From contig NZ_JAPCKI010000008.1 of the NCBI RefSeq assembly GCF_028680575.1, forward strand, positions 62,001-126,000: a stretch of DNA of 64,000 nucleotides, written 5' to 3'. Position 1 is the stretch's first letter, and each line of letters opens with the position of its first letter. Positions 55,339-63,085 of this stretch are shown piece after piece. This stretch comes from Acidovorax benzenivorans. Its GTDB lineage: Bacteria; Pseudomonadota; Gammaproteobacteria; Burkholderiales; Burkholderiaceae_C. The position numbers were made by a program, and so were the translations under genes. Below the pieces are notes generated by a model, which saw only the letters and a list, made by a program, of their open reading frames with translations, had not been told where the DNA came from and made no database searches.

Positions 55339-56162
55339 CGAATTTCAAGGTTTTTTGCACCCCAGCGCTTGTGTATAAAGCGCTAGCAGCTATTGTTTTG
55401 GTAGCAAGTGATTCCGCCTTTGCGCAGAGTATCACCATGGCCTCCACCACCTCTACGGAGCAGTCGGGCCTGTTTGGCTACCTGCTGCCCGAGTTCAAGA
55501 AGGCCAGCGGCCTGGACATCAAGGTGGTGGCGCTGGGCACCGGGCAGGCACTGGACATGGCGCGCCGGGGCGACGCCGATGTGCTGTTCGTGCACGACCA
55601 GGTGGCCGAAGAAAAGTTTGTGGCCGATGGCTGGGGCGTGAAGCGCTACCCGGTGATGTACAACGACTTCATCCTCATCGGCCCCAAAAACGACCCGGTG
55701 GGCACCCAAGGCAAGGACATCGTGCAGGCCCTGCGCAAGCTGTCTGCCGCCAATGGCAACTTCATCTCGCGCGGCGACAAGAGCGGCACCCACGCAGCCG
55801 AGCTGCGCTACTGGAAGCTCGCAGGCGCTGACGCCGCCAAGGGCGTCGGCTACAAGGAATGTGGTTGCGGCATGGGCCCGGCGCTCAACATCGCGGCATC
55901 AAGCGGCGCCTACGTGCTGGCCGACCGGGGCACCTGGCTCAACTTCAAGAACCGCGCGGACCTGGCGGTGCTGGTCGAAGGCGACACCAAACTCTTCAAC
56001 CAGTACGGCGTGATGGTCGTGAACCCCGCCAAGCACCCGCATGTGAAGTCGCAGGACGCGCAGAAATTTGTGGACTGGGTGGTGTCGCCTGCTGGCCAGC
56101 AGGCCATTGCGGGCTACAAGATCGGCGGTGAGCAGCTGTTCTTCCCGAACGCGGCGCAGTGA
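55335..56162 (+). CDS. tupA: Tungstate-binding periplasmic protein whose signal peptide is encoded by a repeat
   Basis: A 275-residue protein. AAAGGAGAA precedes the ATG, which overlaps the tupC stop. The signal peptide (about 1-31, ending SAFAQ) has a hydrophobic core, ALVYKALAAIVLVAS, read from a copy of the dispersed palindrome. The mature protein starts SITMASTTSTEQSGLFGYLL; the TTSTxxSGL motif binds tungstate in TupA. SRGDKSGTHAAELRYWK and GMGPALNIAASSGAYVLADR are further family marks. This supplies tungstate (or molybdate) to a cofactor-dependent enzyme. Confidence 0.92.
   Translation: MTNFKVFCTPALVYKALAAIVLVASDSAFAQSITMASTTSTEQSGLFGYLLPEFKKASGLDIKVVALGTGQALDMARRGDADVLFVHDQVAEEKFVADGWGVKRYPVMYNDFILIGPKNDPVGTQGKDIVQALRKLSAANGNFISRGDKSGTHAAELRYWKLAGADAAKGVGYKECGCGMGPALNIAASSGAYVLADRGTWLNFKNRADLAVLVEGDTKLFNQYGVMVVNPAKHPHVKSQDAQKFVDWVVSPAGQQAIAGYKIGGEQLFFPNAAQ
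55351..55405. repeat. Dispersed palindrome inside the tupA signal-peptide codons
   Basis: CCAGCGCTTGTGTATAAAGC then GCTAGCAGCTATTGTTTTGG: the second arm is perfect against the consensus AAGCGCTAGCAGCTATT, and the first arm is kept at CAGCGCTT. It is AT-richer than surrounding coding DNA and lies in frame. Confidence 0.85.
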
Positions 56163-56171
56163 GCGGTCGCC

Positions 56172-57002
56172 ATGGCGTACAGACCCCACGTGGCGGCTGC
56201 CACAGCCGCCGGATTGGCCATCGCTCTGATCGGTTGTTCGACGGCCCCTGCCCAGGCTCCCATGGCTGATGCTGCCCCGTTGCAGGTCTATGCCGCTGGC
56301 AGCCTGCGCGAGGCGTTCACCGAGATCGCGCGCGACCATGAGGCCCGCACGGGCCAGAAGGTGGCCCTGACTTTTGGCGCGTCGGGCCTGCTGCGCGAGC
56401 GCATCGAAAAAGGCGATCCCGCGCAGGTTTTTGCCTCGGCCGACACCGACCACCCTCAGCGCCTGGCGGCACGGGGCGGTTGGCAAGCGCCTGTGGTGTT
56501 CGCGCGCAACGCGCTGTGTGCGCTGACCAGCGAACAGATCAGCGCCACTCCTGACACCTTGTTGGCCACGTTGCTGCGCAGTGATGTGCGTGTGGGTACC
56601 TCCACGCCCAAGGCCGACCCGTCGGGTGACTACGCCTGGGGGTTGTTCCGCCAGGCCGACAAGTTACAGCCGGGGGCCTACGCCCTGCTGGACGCCAAGG
56701 CCCTGAAGCTCACGGGTGGTGCGGACTCGCCCAAGCCGCCAGCGGGTCGGGGCACCTATGCCTGGGTGATGGATCAGCGCCAGGCCGACGTGTTTTTGAC
56801 CTATTGCACCAACGCCGTGGCCGCCCAGGCCGAAGTGCCGCGCCTGCGGGTGGTGCAGCTGCCTGCCGCACTGCAGGTGGGTGCTGCCTATGGCCTGACC
56901 GTGCGTGCCGACGCGCCCGCTGCGGCGCAAGCGTTTGCCGGTGCGCTACGCCAACCGCCTGCTCAGGCGGTATTGCAACGGCTGGGGTTTGGGCAGCCCT
57001 GA
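56172..57002 (+). CDS. ModA-like molybdate-binding protein without its own permease
   Basis: A 276-residue protein with an N-terminal export signal containing a possible lipobox (ALIGCST). LQVYAAGSLREAFTEIARDH, LTFGASGLLRERIEKGDPAQ and FASADTDHPQRLA are typical ModA segments that hold the oxyanion. It starts ten bases after tupA, so it belongs to the same transcript. No modB or modC follows, so it may share the TupBC channel or serve one encoded elsewhere. It lacks a visible ribosome site and may rely on re-initiation. Confidence 0.85.
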   Translation: MAYRPHVAAATAAGLAIALIGCSTAPAQAPMADAAPLQVYAAGSLREAFTEIARDHEARTGQKVALTFGASGLLRERIEKGDPAQVFASADTDHPQRLAARGGWQAPVVFARNALCALTSEQISATPDTLLATLLRSDVRVGTSTPKADPSGDYAWGLFRQADKLQPGAYALLDAKALKLTGGADSPKPPAGRGTYAWVMDQRQADVFLTYCTNAVAAQAEVPRLRVVQLPAALQVGAAYGLTVRADAPAAAQAFAGALRQPPAQAVLQRLGFGQP

Positions 57003-57082
57003 ACACGGGTTGCCGTCTGGCTGCGAGTGTGTGCACACGCCGCGTCTGTCTGCCTGGTGGGGTGGCGCGGCGTGTGTCGTTT

Positions 57083-57113
57083 AGAGCCTGTTCAAAGGCT
57101 TTGAACAGGCTCT
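57083..57113. repeat. Perfect 15-bp inverted repeat between convergent genes
   Basis: AGAGCCTGTTCAAAG and CTTTGAACAGGCTCT flank a single G. It lies between the ModA-like and UbiB-like stops. There is no T-run on either side, so it is not an ordinary terminator, though it could act as a bidirectional one or be a mobile-element remnant. Confidence 0.65.
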
Positions 57114-57134
57114 TAGACCTGCTGTCTGCAGCGC

Positions 57135-58832
57135 TCAGTCATCATCGCGGTGGTGACTGCTGCGCCAGATGGCGCGTACCAGCCACAGCCCACACACCAC
57201 GGCGCCAAAGAACCCCAGGAACCCAAAGGCTGGCAGGCCAAACAGCGTAGGCCCGCCCTTCACGGTCATCACGATGGACGAGCCGATGATCAGCGCCGCA
57301 ATCACCAGCGCCATCGCCAGCCGGTTGGCTGACCGGTCTATCTGGTCGCCCACACGTTTGAGGTGGGCCAGCTCGATGCCCACCTGCAGGTGCCCGCGCC
57401 GCGCATTGCGCAGCAGCCGCCCGATGTCGTCCGGCAACTGCTCCACCGTGGCCAGTGCACGCCGCAGGGTGCTCCACGCGCGCCCGGCGAGCACCTTGGG
57501 CTCGTAGCGCGCGCGCACCACCTGCTTGAGCAGCGGCAGCGCTTCGGTGGCCATATGGAAGTCCGGATCGAGGTTGCGGCCCATGCCTTCGAGCGAGATG
57601 AAGGCCTTGATGAGCAGCGCGAGGTCGGACGGCAGCCCCAGGTGGTGCTCGCGCAGGATGGCCGTCACGTCGGCCAGCATCTGCCCCAGGCTCAGCTGTG
57701 CCAGTGGCACACCGTGGTACTGGTCCACAAAGGCCTCGATCTCGGTTTCGAGCTGGCCCAGGTTCAGGCCCTGCGCGTCGCCCGTCCAGTCCAGCAGCAC
57801 GTCGGCCACGGCCTGAGGCTGGTGTTCGACCAGGCCCAGCAGCAGCTGCAGCAGCTCGTCGCGCCGGCGCTGCGACAGGCGGCCCACCATGCCAAAGTCA
57901 ATGAAGGCAATGCGGTTGCCCGGCAGGTAAAACACGTTACCGGGGTGCGGATCAGCGTGGAAAACGCCGTCCTTCACGATCATCTGCAGCACTGCCTGCG
58001 CGCCCCGCTGCGCCAGCACGGTGCGGTCAAACCCGGCCTCGGGCGTCAGCGCCGCCAGGGCTCCGCCGGGTGTGCCGTCGATGAAATCCTGCACGTTGAT
58101 GCGCTCGCGCGTGTAGGCCCAGTGCACGCGCGGGATCACGATGTGGGGCTGCGCCGCCATGTTGGTGGCAATGCGTTCGGCCTGGCGGCATTCGCCGGCC
58201 AGGTCCAGCTCGCGGCGCAATGAGCGCGCGAACTCGCGCACCAGCTGCTGGGGCCGGTAGGGCTTGAGCGCGGGCAGTTCGGCCTCGGCCAGCGCGGCCA
58301 GGCGCTGTAGCAGGCGCAGGTCGGCATGGATGGTGTCGGCAATGCCAGGGCGGCGGATCTTGACGATGACCTCGGTGCCGTCCTGCAACCGGGCGCGGTG
58401 CACTTGCGCAATCGATGCGGCGGCCAGCGGCGTGGTGTCGAACCAGGCAAAGACCTCTTCCGGCTCAGCGCCCAGGTCTTCGCGCAGTTGCGGGCGCAAG
58501 GCATCGATGGGCACGGCGGGCACATGGCTGTGCAGCTTTTCAAATTCCGCAATCCATTCGGGGCCAAACAGGTCGGCCCGGCCCGCGAGGATCTGGCCAA
58601 ACTTCACGAACGCCGGGCCCAGCTCTTCGAGCGCCAGCCGCACCTGCACGGGCGGCTCTACGCGGGCCAGGTCGGCGGCGTGGGTCCAGTTGAGTGCCTG
58701 GCCTGCGCGCTCCAGCCGGTCGGCCAGGCCCAGGCGGCGCACGGTGTCACCAAACCCATGGCGCACCATCACGCCCAGGATTTCCTTCAGGCGCCCCAGG
58801 TCGCGGGCGGTGTCCAGGGTCTCGATCAGCAT
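57135..58832 (-). CDS. ubiB: UbiB/ABC1-family atypical kinase
   Basis: A 565-residue protein. LGPAFVKFGQILAGRADLF has the KxGQ motif of the family near residue 76. VIVKIRRPGI carries the ATP-site Lys, VFHADPHPGNVF the catalytic loop and RIAFIDFGMVG the metal Asp. Two C-terminal membrane helices (about 505-525 and 530-555) anchor it. The family supports ubiquinone synthesis or lipid handling. No other ubi genes are adjacent, so it may be an AarF-like paralogue rather than the main UbiB. Confidence 0.88.
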   Translation of the reverse strand: MLIETLDTARDLGRLKEILGVMVRHGFGDTVRRLGLADRLERAGQALNWTHAADLARVEPPVQVRLALEELGPAFVKFGQILAGRADLFGPEWIAEFEKLHSHVPAVPIDALRPQLREDLGAEPEEVFAWFDTTPLAAASIAQVHRARLQDGTEVIVKIRRPGIADTIHADLRLLQRLAALAEAELPALKPYRPQQLVREFARSLRRELDLAGECRQAERIATNMAAQPHIVIPRVHWAYTRERINVQDFIDGTPGGALAALTPEAGFDRTVLAQRGAQAVLQMIVKDGVFHADPHPGNVFYLPGNRIAFIDFGMVGRLSQRRRDELLQLLLGLVEHQPQAVADVLLDWTGDAQGLNLGQLETEIEAFVDQYHGVPLAQLSLGQMLADVTAILREHHLGLPSDLALLIKAFISLEGMGRNLDPDFHMATEALPLLKQVVRARYEPKVLAGRAWSTLRRALATVEQLPDDIGRLLRNARRGHLQVGIELAHLKRVGDQIDRSANRLAMALVIAALIIGSSIVMTVKGGPTLFGLPAFGFLGFFGAVVCGLWLVRAIWRSSHHRDDD

Positions 58833-58848
58833 GGGGCGATGATAGTTG

Positions 58849-59334
58849 TCAGAGCGTCAGATCGGGTTTGTTCACCATCAGGTAGAACACCACGGCCATG
58901 GCCACAAAGGCCGGGTAGCCCAGTGCCTCCCACCAGCGGGCGTAGCGCCAGTACAGCGGGGGCAGCACGCCATCGCCCTGGGGCGCCTTCGCCGCCTCTA
59001 CCGCCATGTCGCGCATGCGCAGCTGCAGCCACACCACAGGCAGCCAGCAGGCACCGGCCACCAGGTACAGAGCGATGGACACCGCCAGCCACGGCGTGCT
59101 CCATGGCAGCCCGGCCATGGCCGCCATGGCAAGTCCCGTGGCGGGCTGGACGAACACCGTGGGCGTGGTGAACCACCAGTCGGCCCGCACCACCAGGCGG
59201 CTGACCACCGCCTGCGCCTGCACATTGCCGCTGCGGTTGGTAAAGAACATGTAGAACGCCGAGCCCAGCCCGGTGCCCACCAGCAACACGCTGGAGATGA
59301 TGTGCAGCCATTTGAGGGTGAGGTACAGGCTCAT
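58849..59334 (-). CDS. DUF2269-family membrane protein
   Basis: A 161-residue protein with four helices. MSLYLTLKWLHIISSVLLVG carries the His in the first helix, then GTGLGSAFYMFFTNRSG and the RADWWFTTPTVFVQPATGLA loop typical of DUF2269. Its start overlaps the stop of the DoxX-like gene (ATGA). Last of a four-gene minus-strand unit. Function unknown; heme or metal binding is suggested by the conserved His but unproven. Confidence 0.82.
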   Translation of the reverse strand: MSLYLTLKWLHIISSVLLVGTGLGSAFYMFFTNRSGNVQAQAVVSRLVVRADWWFTTPTVFVQPATGLAMAAMAGLPWSTPWLAVSIALYLVAGACWLPVVWLQLRMRDMAVEAAKAPQGDGVLPPLYWRYARWWEALGYPAFVAMAVVFYLMVNKPDLTL

Positions 59335-59720
59335 GGCTTGTGTGGTGGAGTGGGCGTGTCTTGCAGCAGCACCAGCAAGATGGCAGCGATCGGCAGGTTT
59401 TTGGTCAGCGGCCCCAGCGGGTGCAGCCACCAGGATGGATCGATGAAAGTAGCGAGCAGGGTCATCGTGCCCATCAGCACCAGCGCCGCCAGGTAGGCCG
59501 TCCTGCCAGGCCTCCAGGCCAGCCACAGGCCCACAAGAGCGTCGGCGGCGGCACCCGCCAGGATGAGAAACTGGCTCAGTCCCGGCGTGCTCCATGTGGG
59601 GGGCAGGCTGACCAGCAGTGCGTGGCTTTGTCCGTTCAGCTCCACGACGCTGACGATGGCGGTGGCCAGCCACACAAACACCAGGCTCCAGCGCAGTAAG
59701 GCGTGGGTCGCAGGGGTCAT
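59331..59720 (-). CDS. DoxX-like membrane protein
   Basis: A 129-residue protein starting MTPATHALLRWSLVFVWLAT with four helices. GLSQFLILAGAAADALVGLW and the FIDPSWWLHPLGPLTKNLPI end follow the DoxX_3-like pattern found beside saccharopine-dehydrogenase-like genes. Both ends overlap neighbours by four bases (ATGA), so it is strictly co-translated. Function unknown. Confidence 0.78.
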   Translation of the reverse strand: MTPATHALLRWSLVFVWLATAIVSVVELNGQSHALLVSLPPTWSTPGLSQFLILAGAAADALVGLWLAWRPGRTAYLAALVLMGTMTLLATFIDPSWWLHPLGPLTKNLPIAAILLVLLQDTPTPPHKP

Positions 59721-60844
59721 GGCTCCTCCACGATGTCCGTCACCATGCCCCACTTCGCAAACTCCGGCGCAAACGCCGCCAGGGGCAGCAGGCTGGTGCT
59801 GGTGTGCGCGCCAGTCGGCAGCGCCCGCCCGGTCGCCAGTTGGCGTGCCAGCAGGATAGCGGCCATGCAGGGGATCTCAGGGCCATGGTCGTGGTCGGCC
59901 GCAATGTGCCATGCGCGGCGCCGGGCCTGGCCCTGCGCATCGGCACCCGCCACACGCACCACCATGCCGCCCAGCGGCGTGCCCAGAAAGTCCAGCGCGC
60001 CGCCCGCGTGGTGCATCAGCCAGGCTAGCTTTTCGGGATGGGGCAGCGCGCCCCAATGGCGCAGCGCCGCCAGGGTCGCAAAGGCTCTCTGCGCCAGGCC
60101 CACCTCCAGGGCGGCGCGGAAGGTGACACGGTTGCGGGCTTTGTAATGGGCCGGGAAAATTTCCAGGTCCGGGATATCGCAGACCGCCCCCAGGCGTGGT
60201 CGCAGCCGTTGAAACTGGACCCGCGTGGGTTGTGCCCAGCCCCGCTGGGGTTGCCAGCGGCCACCGTCCCACACATCGATGGGCAGACCGCAGTAGCTCA
60301 GCACCGCCGCCAGTGTGGCCAGGCCACGCGGCGCACGCTGCGCGGGGGCGATGCAGATGTCGATGCTGTCGATGTGCTGCCAGCCCGCACACAGGTGGTC
60401 GATGACGGCGGAAGACAGCGCGGGCACCGTGCTGGCACCGGCAACGGCTGTGCGCCCCGTGGCGGCGAATGCGGCCTGCATCGCAGCCGGAAAGTCGCAC
60501 ACAAAACGGCGACCGTCGGCCAGGTCGATGTAATGTGCGCCTGCCTCTGCGGCCGCTTGAGCCACGTTGTAGGCCTGCGCCTGAAACGGGCCTGCCGTGT
60601 GAATGACCAGACCCACGCCCAGCGCCCGCAGCCTGTCTGTCAGGCCGGGCGCTTCGTGGTCCAGTGCCACGCCCTGGGCTCCATGTCCCAGGGTGGCCGC
60701 CAAGGCCTTCGCCTGCGAGGCATTGCGGCCGGCCACCAGCAGTGCGATGTGGTGGCGCGTGGCCTCGTCGCCCATCAGTGCGCGGCAGATGCGTGCACCA
60801 AAGTTGCCGTAGCCGCCCAGGACCAGGGTTGTGAGTGCTGCCAT
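59717..60844 (-). CDS. Saccharopine dehydrogenase-like NAD(P)-binding protein
   Basis: A 375-residue protein starting MAALTTLVLGGYGNFGARIC; LGGYGNFG is the dinucleotide-binding loop and VAGRNASQAKAL continues the Rossmann fold. GLVIHTAGPFQAQAYNVAQA and AHYIDLADGRRFV are the typical saccharopine-dehydrogenase-like motifs, but the lysine-pathway residues are not clear. GGAG lies nine bases before the ATG; a long open frame upstream overlaps the EAL gene and is not coding. The true substrate is unknown. It starts five bases after the EAL gene stop and overlaps the DoxX-like gene. Confidence 0.85.
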   Translation of the reverse strand: MAALTTLVLGGYGNFGARICRALMGDEATRHHIALLVAGRNASQAKALAATLGHGAQGVALDHEAPGLTDRLRALGVGLVIHTAGPFQAQAYNVAQAAAEAGAHYIDLADGRRFVCDFPAAMQAAFAATGRTAVAGASTVPALSSAVIDHLCAGWQHIDSIDICIAPAQRAPRGLATLAAVLSYCGLPIDVWDGGRWQPQRGWAQPTRVQFQRLRPRLGAVCDIPDLEIFPAHYKARNRVTFRAALEVGLAQRAFATLAALRHWGALPHPEKLAWLMHHAGGALDFLGTPLGGMVVRVAGADAQGQARRRAWHIAADHDHGPEIPCMAAILLARQLATGRALPTGAHTSTSLLPLAAFAPEFAKWGMVTDIVEEP

Positions 60845-60849
60845 GCGGG

Positions 60850-62562
60850 TCAGGCTCCGGGTGCCCATGGCAGGCCGGGCTGCGTGGGCATAAAGGATGT
60901 ATCTGTATCGCTGGCCCTGCCATTGCCGGTTGGGGGCAGCAGTGCCAGCAGCGCCTCGCGCTGGGGCTGCAGCTGCGTGTGGTACCAAGTGGGCACATCC
61001 GGCGCTGCAATAGGGTGGCTGAACAGATAACCCTGGATGTGGTGCAGCCCGGCGGCCGCGAGGGCGCGCAGCTCGTCTGGCGTCTCCACGCCTTCGACCA
61101 CCACAGACAGGCCCAGGTCCCGCGCCAGGGCGCTGATGTGCCGCAGCAGCTTCTGGCGGCGCCGGTCCTGCGGCAGCTGCCGCACAAACAGGCGGTCGCA
61201 CTTGATGCCTGCAATCGGCAACTCGGCCAGCATGCCCAGGGACGAATACCCCGCGCCAAAGTCGTCCATCAGCACGGCCACACCCAGGGTGCTCAGTGCG
61301 CGGATGGCGGCCACCATCTGGGGGCCCAGCGCAATGATGGCGTGCTCGGTCATTTCGAGCTTGAGGGCGCGTGGGGGCAGGGCGCGCTGGGCCAGCTGCA
61401 GGCCCAGCCAGGGGGCAAAGCTCTCGTGCATGAGCGTGACCGGCGCCACGTTGACGCTGATGGTGACTGCGTCCAGCCCCTGCGTCCGCCAGGTGTGCAG
61501 GTTGTCGAGCGCGTTGCACAGGATCATGCGGTCCACCTCGGCCGTCTTACCCTGCAGCTCGCACACCAGCAAAAACGTCTCGGGGTTGATGCGACCCAGG
61601 GTGGTGTCGGTCAGGCGCAGCAGGGCCTCCAGTTGCAGCTCATTGCGCTGGGTGTGGATGATGGGCTGGAAGTGCAGCGCCAGGTTGTCGGGGTGTAGCA
61701 GTCGGTCCAGATGGTCGGCAATCAGCGACTGCTGTATGTCGCTGTGGGCGTTGGGGGCGACCGCCGATGTGCGCATCATCGACAGCCCCCGGCGCAGCAA
61801 CTGCTGGCGTCCTGCGTCTGAGCGCAGGTTGCTCAAATGCTCCAGCGCTACTGCCATTGCAAACACCAACACGATGAAGAGCAGCGCTGTGCCGTCGGTC
61901 GCGCCGTCGAAGTCGCCCAGGTGCATGGCAAAGGTGTTGACCAAAAGCCAGTGCAGCACCAGGATCGCACCGCCACACAGCAGCTTGTCAGCCCAGGTCT
62001 GGGAGCGGTACCGGGGTGTGAGCACGCTGAGCTTGGCGGCGCGGTGGCGGATCGCGCAGTAGCACGAAATGCCGGTGGCGATGCCCAGCGACAGCACGAT
62101 GGCCAGCCCGTTGATTTGCGCAAAACTCTGCACATGGCTGCTGGTGATGGTGAAGTGCCCCGCCAGCGCACCCAGTGCCAGCCATGCGCTGGTCAGCGCG
62201 ATGCGGCGTTTGCTGGCGCTGGTGCTGAGGGTGGGAATGGTGAGCCGCGCACTCACCACCATGATGACCAGGCCGCTGAGCGCGGGCACCAGCTTCAGCA
62301 CATGGTGCGACAGCTCGGCGTACATGAACAGGCCCACCACATCCAGCGCCCACACGATGGAGCCAATGCACAATGCCGCATGCGATGCGCTGATGCGGCG
62401 GCTGGAGGGGTCCACCGAATACGCGGTGTGCTCCACCAGCTGCTGGCACACATGCACCACCAGGGCTGCAAAAACCCAGAACAACAGGCTCTGCAGCAGT
62501 GGCGGAAACCCCACCACAAACACCTGCATGGCGCCTTGCCAGATTGAAACCATATCGGCCAC
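60850..62562 (-). CDS. Membrane-anchored EAL-domain cyclic-di-GMP phosphodiesterase
   Basis: A 570-residue protein. The N-terminal 245 residues hold about seven hydrophobic helices forming a membrane sensor without a named family. The EAL domain (about 285-535) has LEALLRL, SVNVAP, LKLEMTEH, DDFGAGYSSLGML, IKCDRLFV, VVEGVETP and IQGYLFSHP, so all catalytic acids look intact and it should hydrolyse cyclic-di-GMP. No GGDEF domain is present. Start: GTG at 62562, with an ATG three codons on as an alternative. First gene of a unit with a saccharopine-dehydrogenase-like and two small membrane proteins. Confidence 0.9.
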   Translation of the reverse strand: MADMVSIWQGAMQVFVVGFPPLLQSLLFWVFAALVVHVCQQLVEHTAYSVDPSSRRISASHAALCIGSIVWALDVVGLFMYAELSHHVLKLVPALSGLVIMVVSARLTIPTLSTSASKRRIALTSAWLALGALAGHFTITSSHVQSFAQINGLAIVLSLGIATGISCYCAIRHRAAKLSVLTPRYRSQTWADKLLCGGAILVLHWLLVNTFAMHLGDFDGATDGTALLFIVLVFAMAVALEHLSNLRSDAGRQQLLRRGLSMMRTSAVAPNAHSDIQQSLIADHLDRLLHPDNLALHFQPIIHTQRNELQLEALLRLTDTTLGRINPETFLLVCELQGKTAEVDRMILCNALDNLHTWRTQGLDAVTISVNVAPVTLMHESFAPWLGLQLAQRALPPRALKLEMTEHAIIALGPQMVAAIRALSTLGVAVLMDDFGAGYSSLGMLAELPIAGIKCDRLFVRQLPQDRRRQKLLRHISALARDLGLSVVVEGVETPDELRALAAAGLHHIQGYLFSHPIAAPDVPTWYHTQLQPQREALLALLPPTGNGRASDTDTSFMPTQPGLPWAPGA

Positions 62563-62702
62563 GTGCTCCCGCCCTTTTTCTTTTTTGATTGCGGGTCATC
62601 ATACGACCGCGCAATGGCGCCAAGGAGCAGCCGCCGGTCAGAGAGAAGGGGTCGCGCCATCGCGGACGCATGGTGCCTTGCAGAATTTTTTTAAGGTTTT
62701 TC

Positions 62703-62730
62703 TTCAATTATTCAATGATTGTTGTATTAT
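62703..62730 (+). promoter_or_regulatory. arsR promoter and candidate ArsR operator
   Basis: TTCAAT and TATTAT (62725-62730) lie 16 bases apart as possible -35 and -10 boxes. Between them CAATTATT-C-AATGATTG (62705-62721) is an 8-1-8 dyad with one mismatch, overlapping the promoter as an ArsR repressor site should. The ATG begins six bases after the -10, so the transcript is probably nearly leaderless. Confidence 0.6.
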
Positions 62731-62736
62731 CGATGC

Positions 62737-63063
62737 ATGCAAGAAACCGATGTTGTCCGCGCCCTCGCGGCCCTGGCCCAGGAGGTCCGTCTGCGGGTCT
62801 TTCGCGCCCTGGTGGTGGCGGGCCCCGCAGGGCTGACCCCTGGTGACCTATCCACCCAGCTGGACGTGGCGGCCAATACCCTCTCCTTTCACCTCAAGGA
62901 GCTGTCGCATGCCGGGCTCATCAGCCAGGAGCGACAGGGCCGCAACCTGATCTACCGCGCCGCGTTCGACACCATGAATGCGTTGTTGACCTATCTCACC
63001 GAAAACTGCTGCGAAGGCCAGGCTTGCGCGCCTGCCGACGCTGCAGCGTCCTGCCACTGCTGA
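62737..63063 (+). CDS. arsR: ArsR-family arsenic-responsive repressor
   Basis: A 108-residue winged-helix repressor. LTPGDLSTQLDVAANTLSFH and LKELSHAGLISQERQGRNLI form the DNA-binding helices. The CxC arsenic site of E. coli ArsR is absent; instead the C-terminus has C91, C92, C97, C106 and C108 (ENCCEGQAC and SCHC). The C91-C92-C97 group resembles the C-terminal As(III) site known from Acidithiobacillus ferrooxidans ArsR. First gene of the arsenic operon; arsI follows 22 bases later. Confidence 0.9.
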   Translation: MQETDVVRALAALAQEVRLRVFRALVVAGPAGLTPGDLSTQLDVAANTLSFHLKELSHAGLISQERQGRNLIYRAAFDTMNALLTYLTENCCEGQACAPADAAASCHC

Positions 63064-63085
63064 CCATTGTTTTAGGAGAACCCCC

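Noticed and set aside
60845..61519. A longer saccharopine-dehydrogenase-like protein reading into the EAL gene
   Set aside because: The extension has no protein-like pattern and overlaps catalytic EAL codons; the Rossmann loop follows directly after the ATG at 60844.
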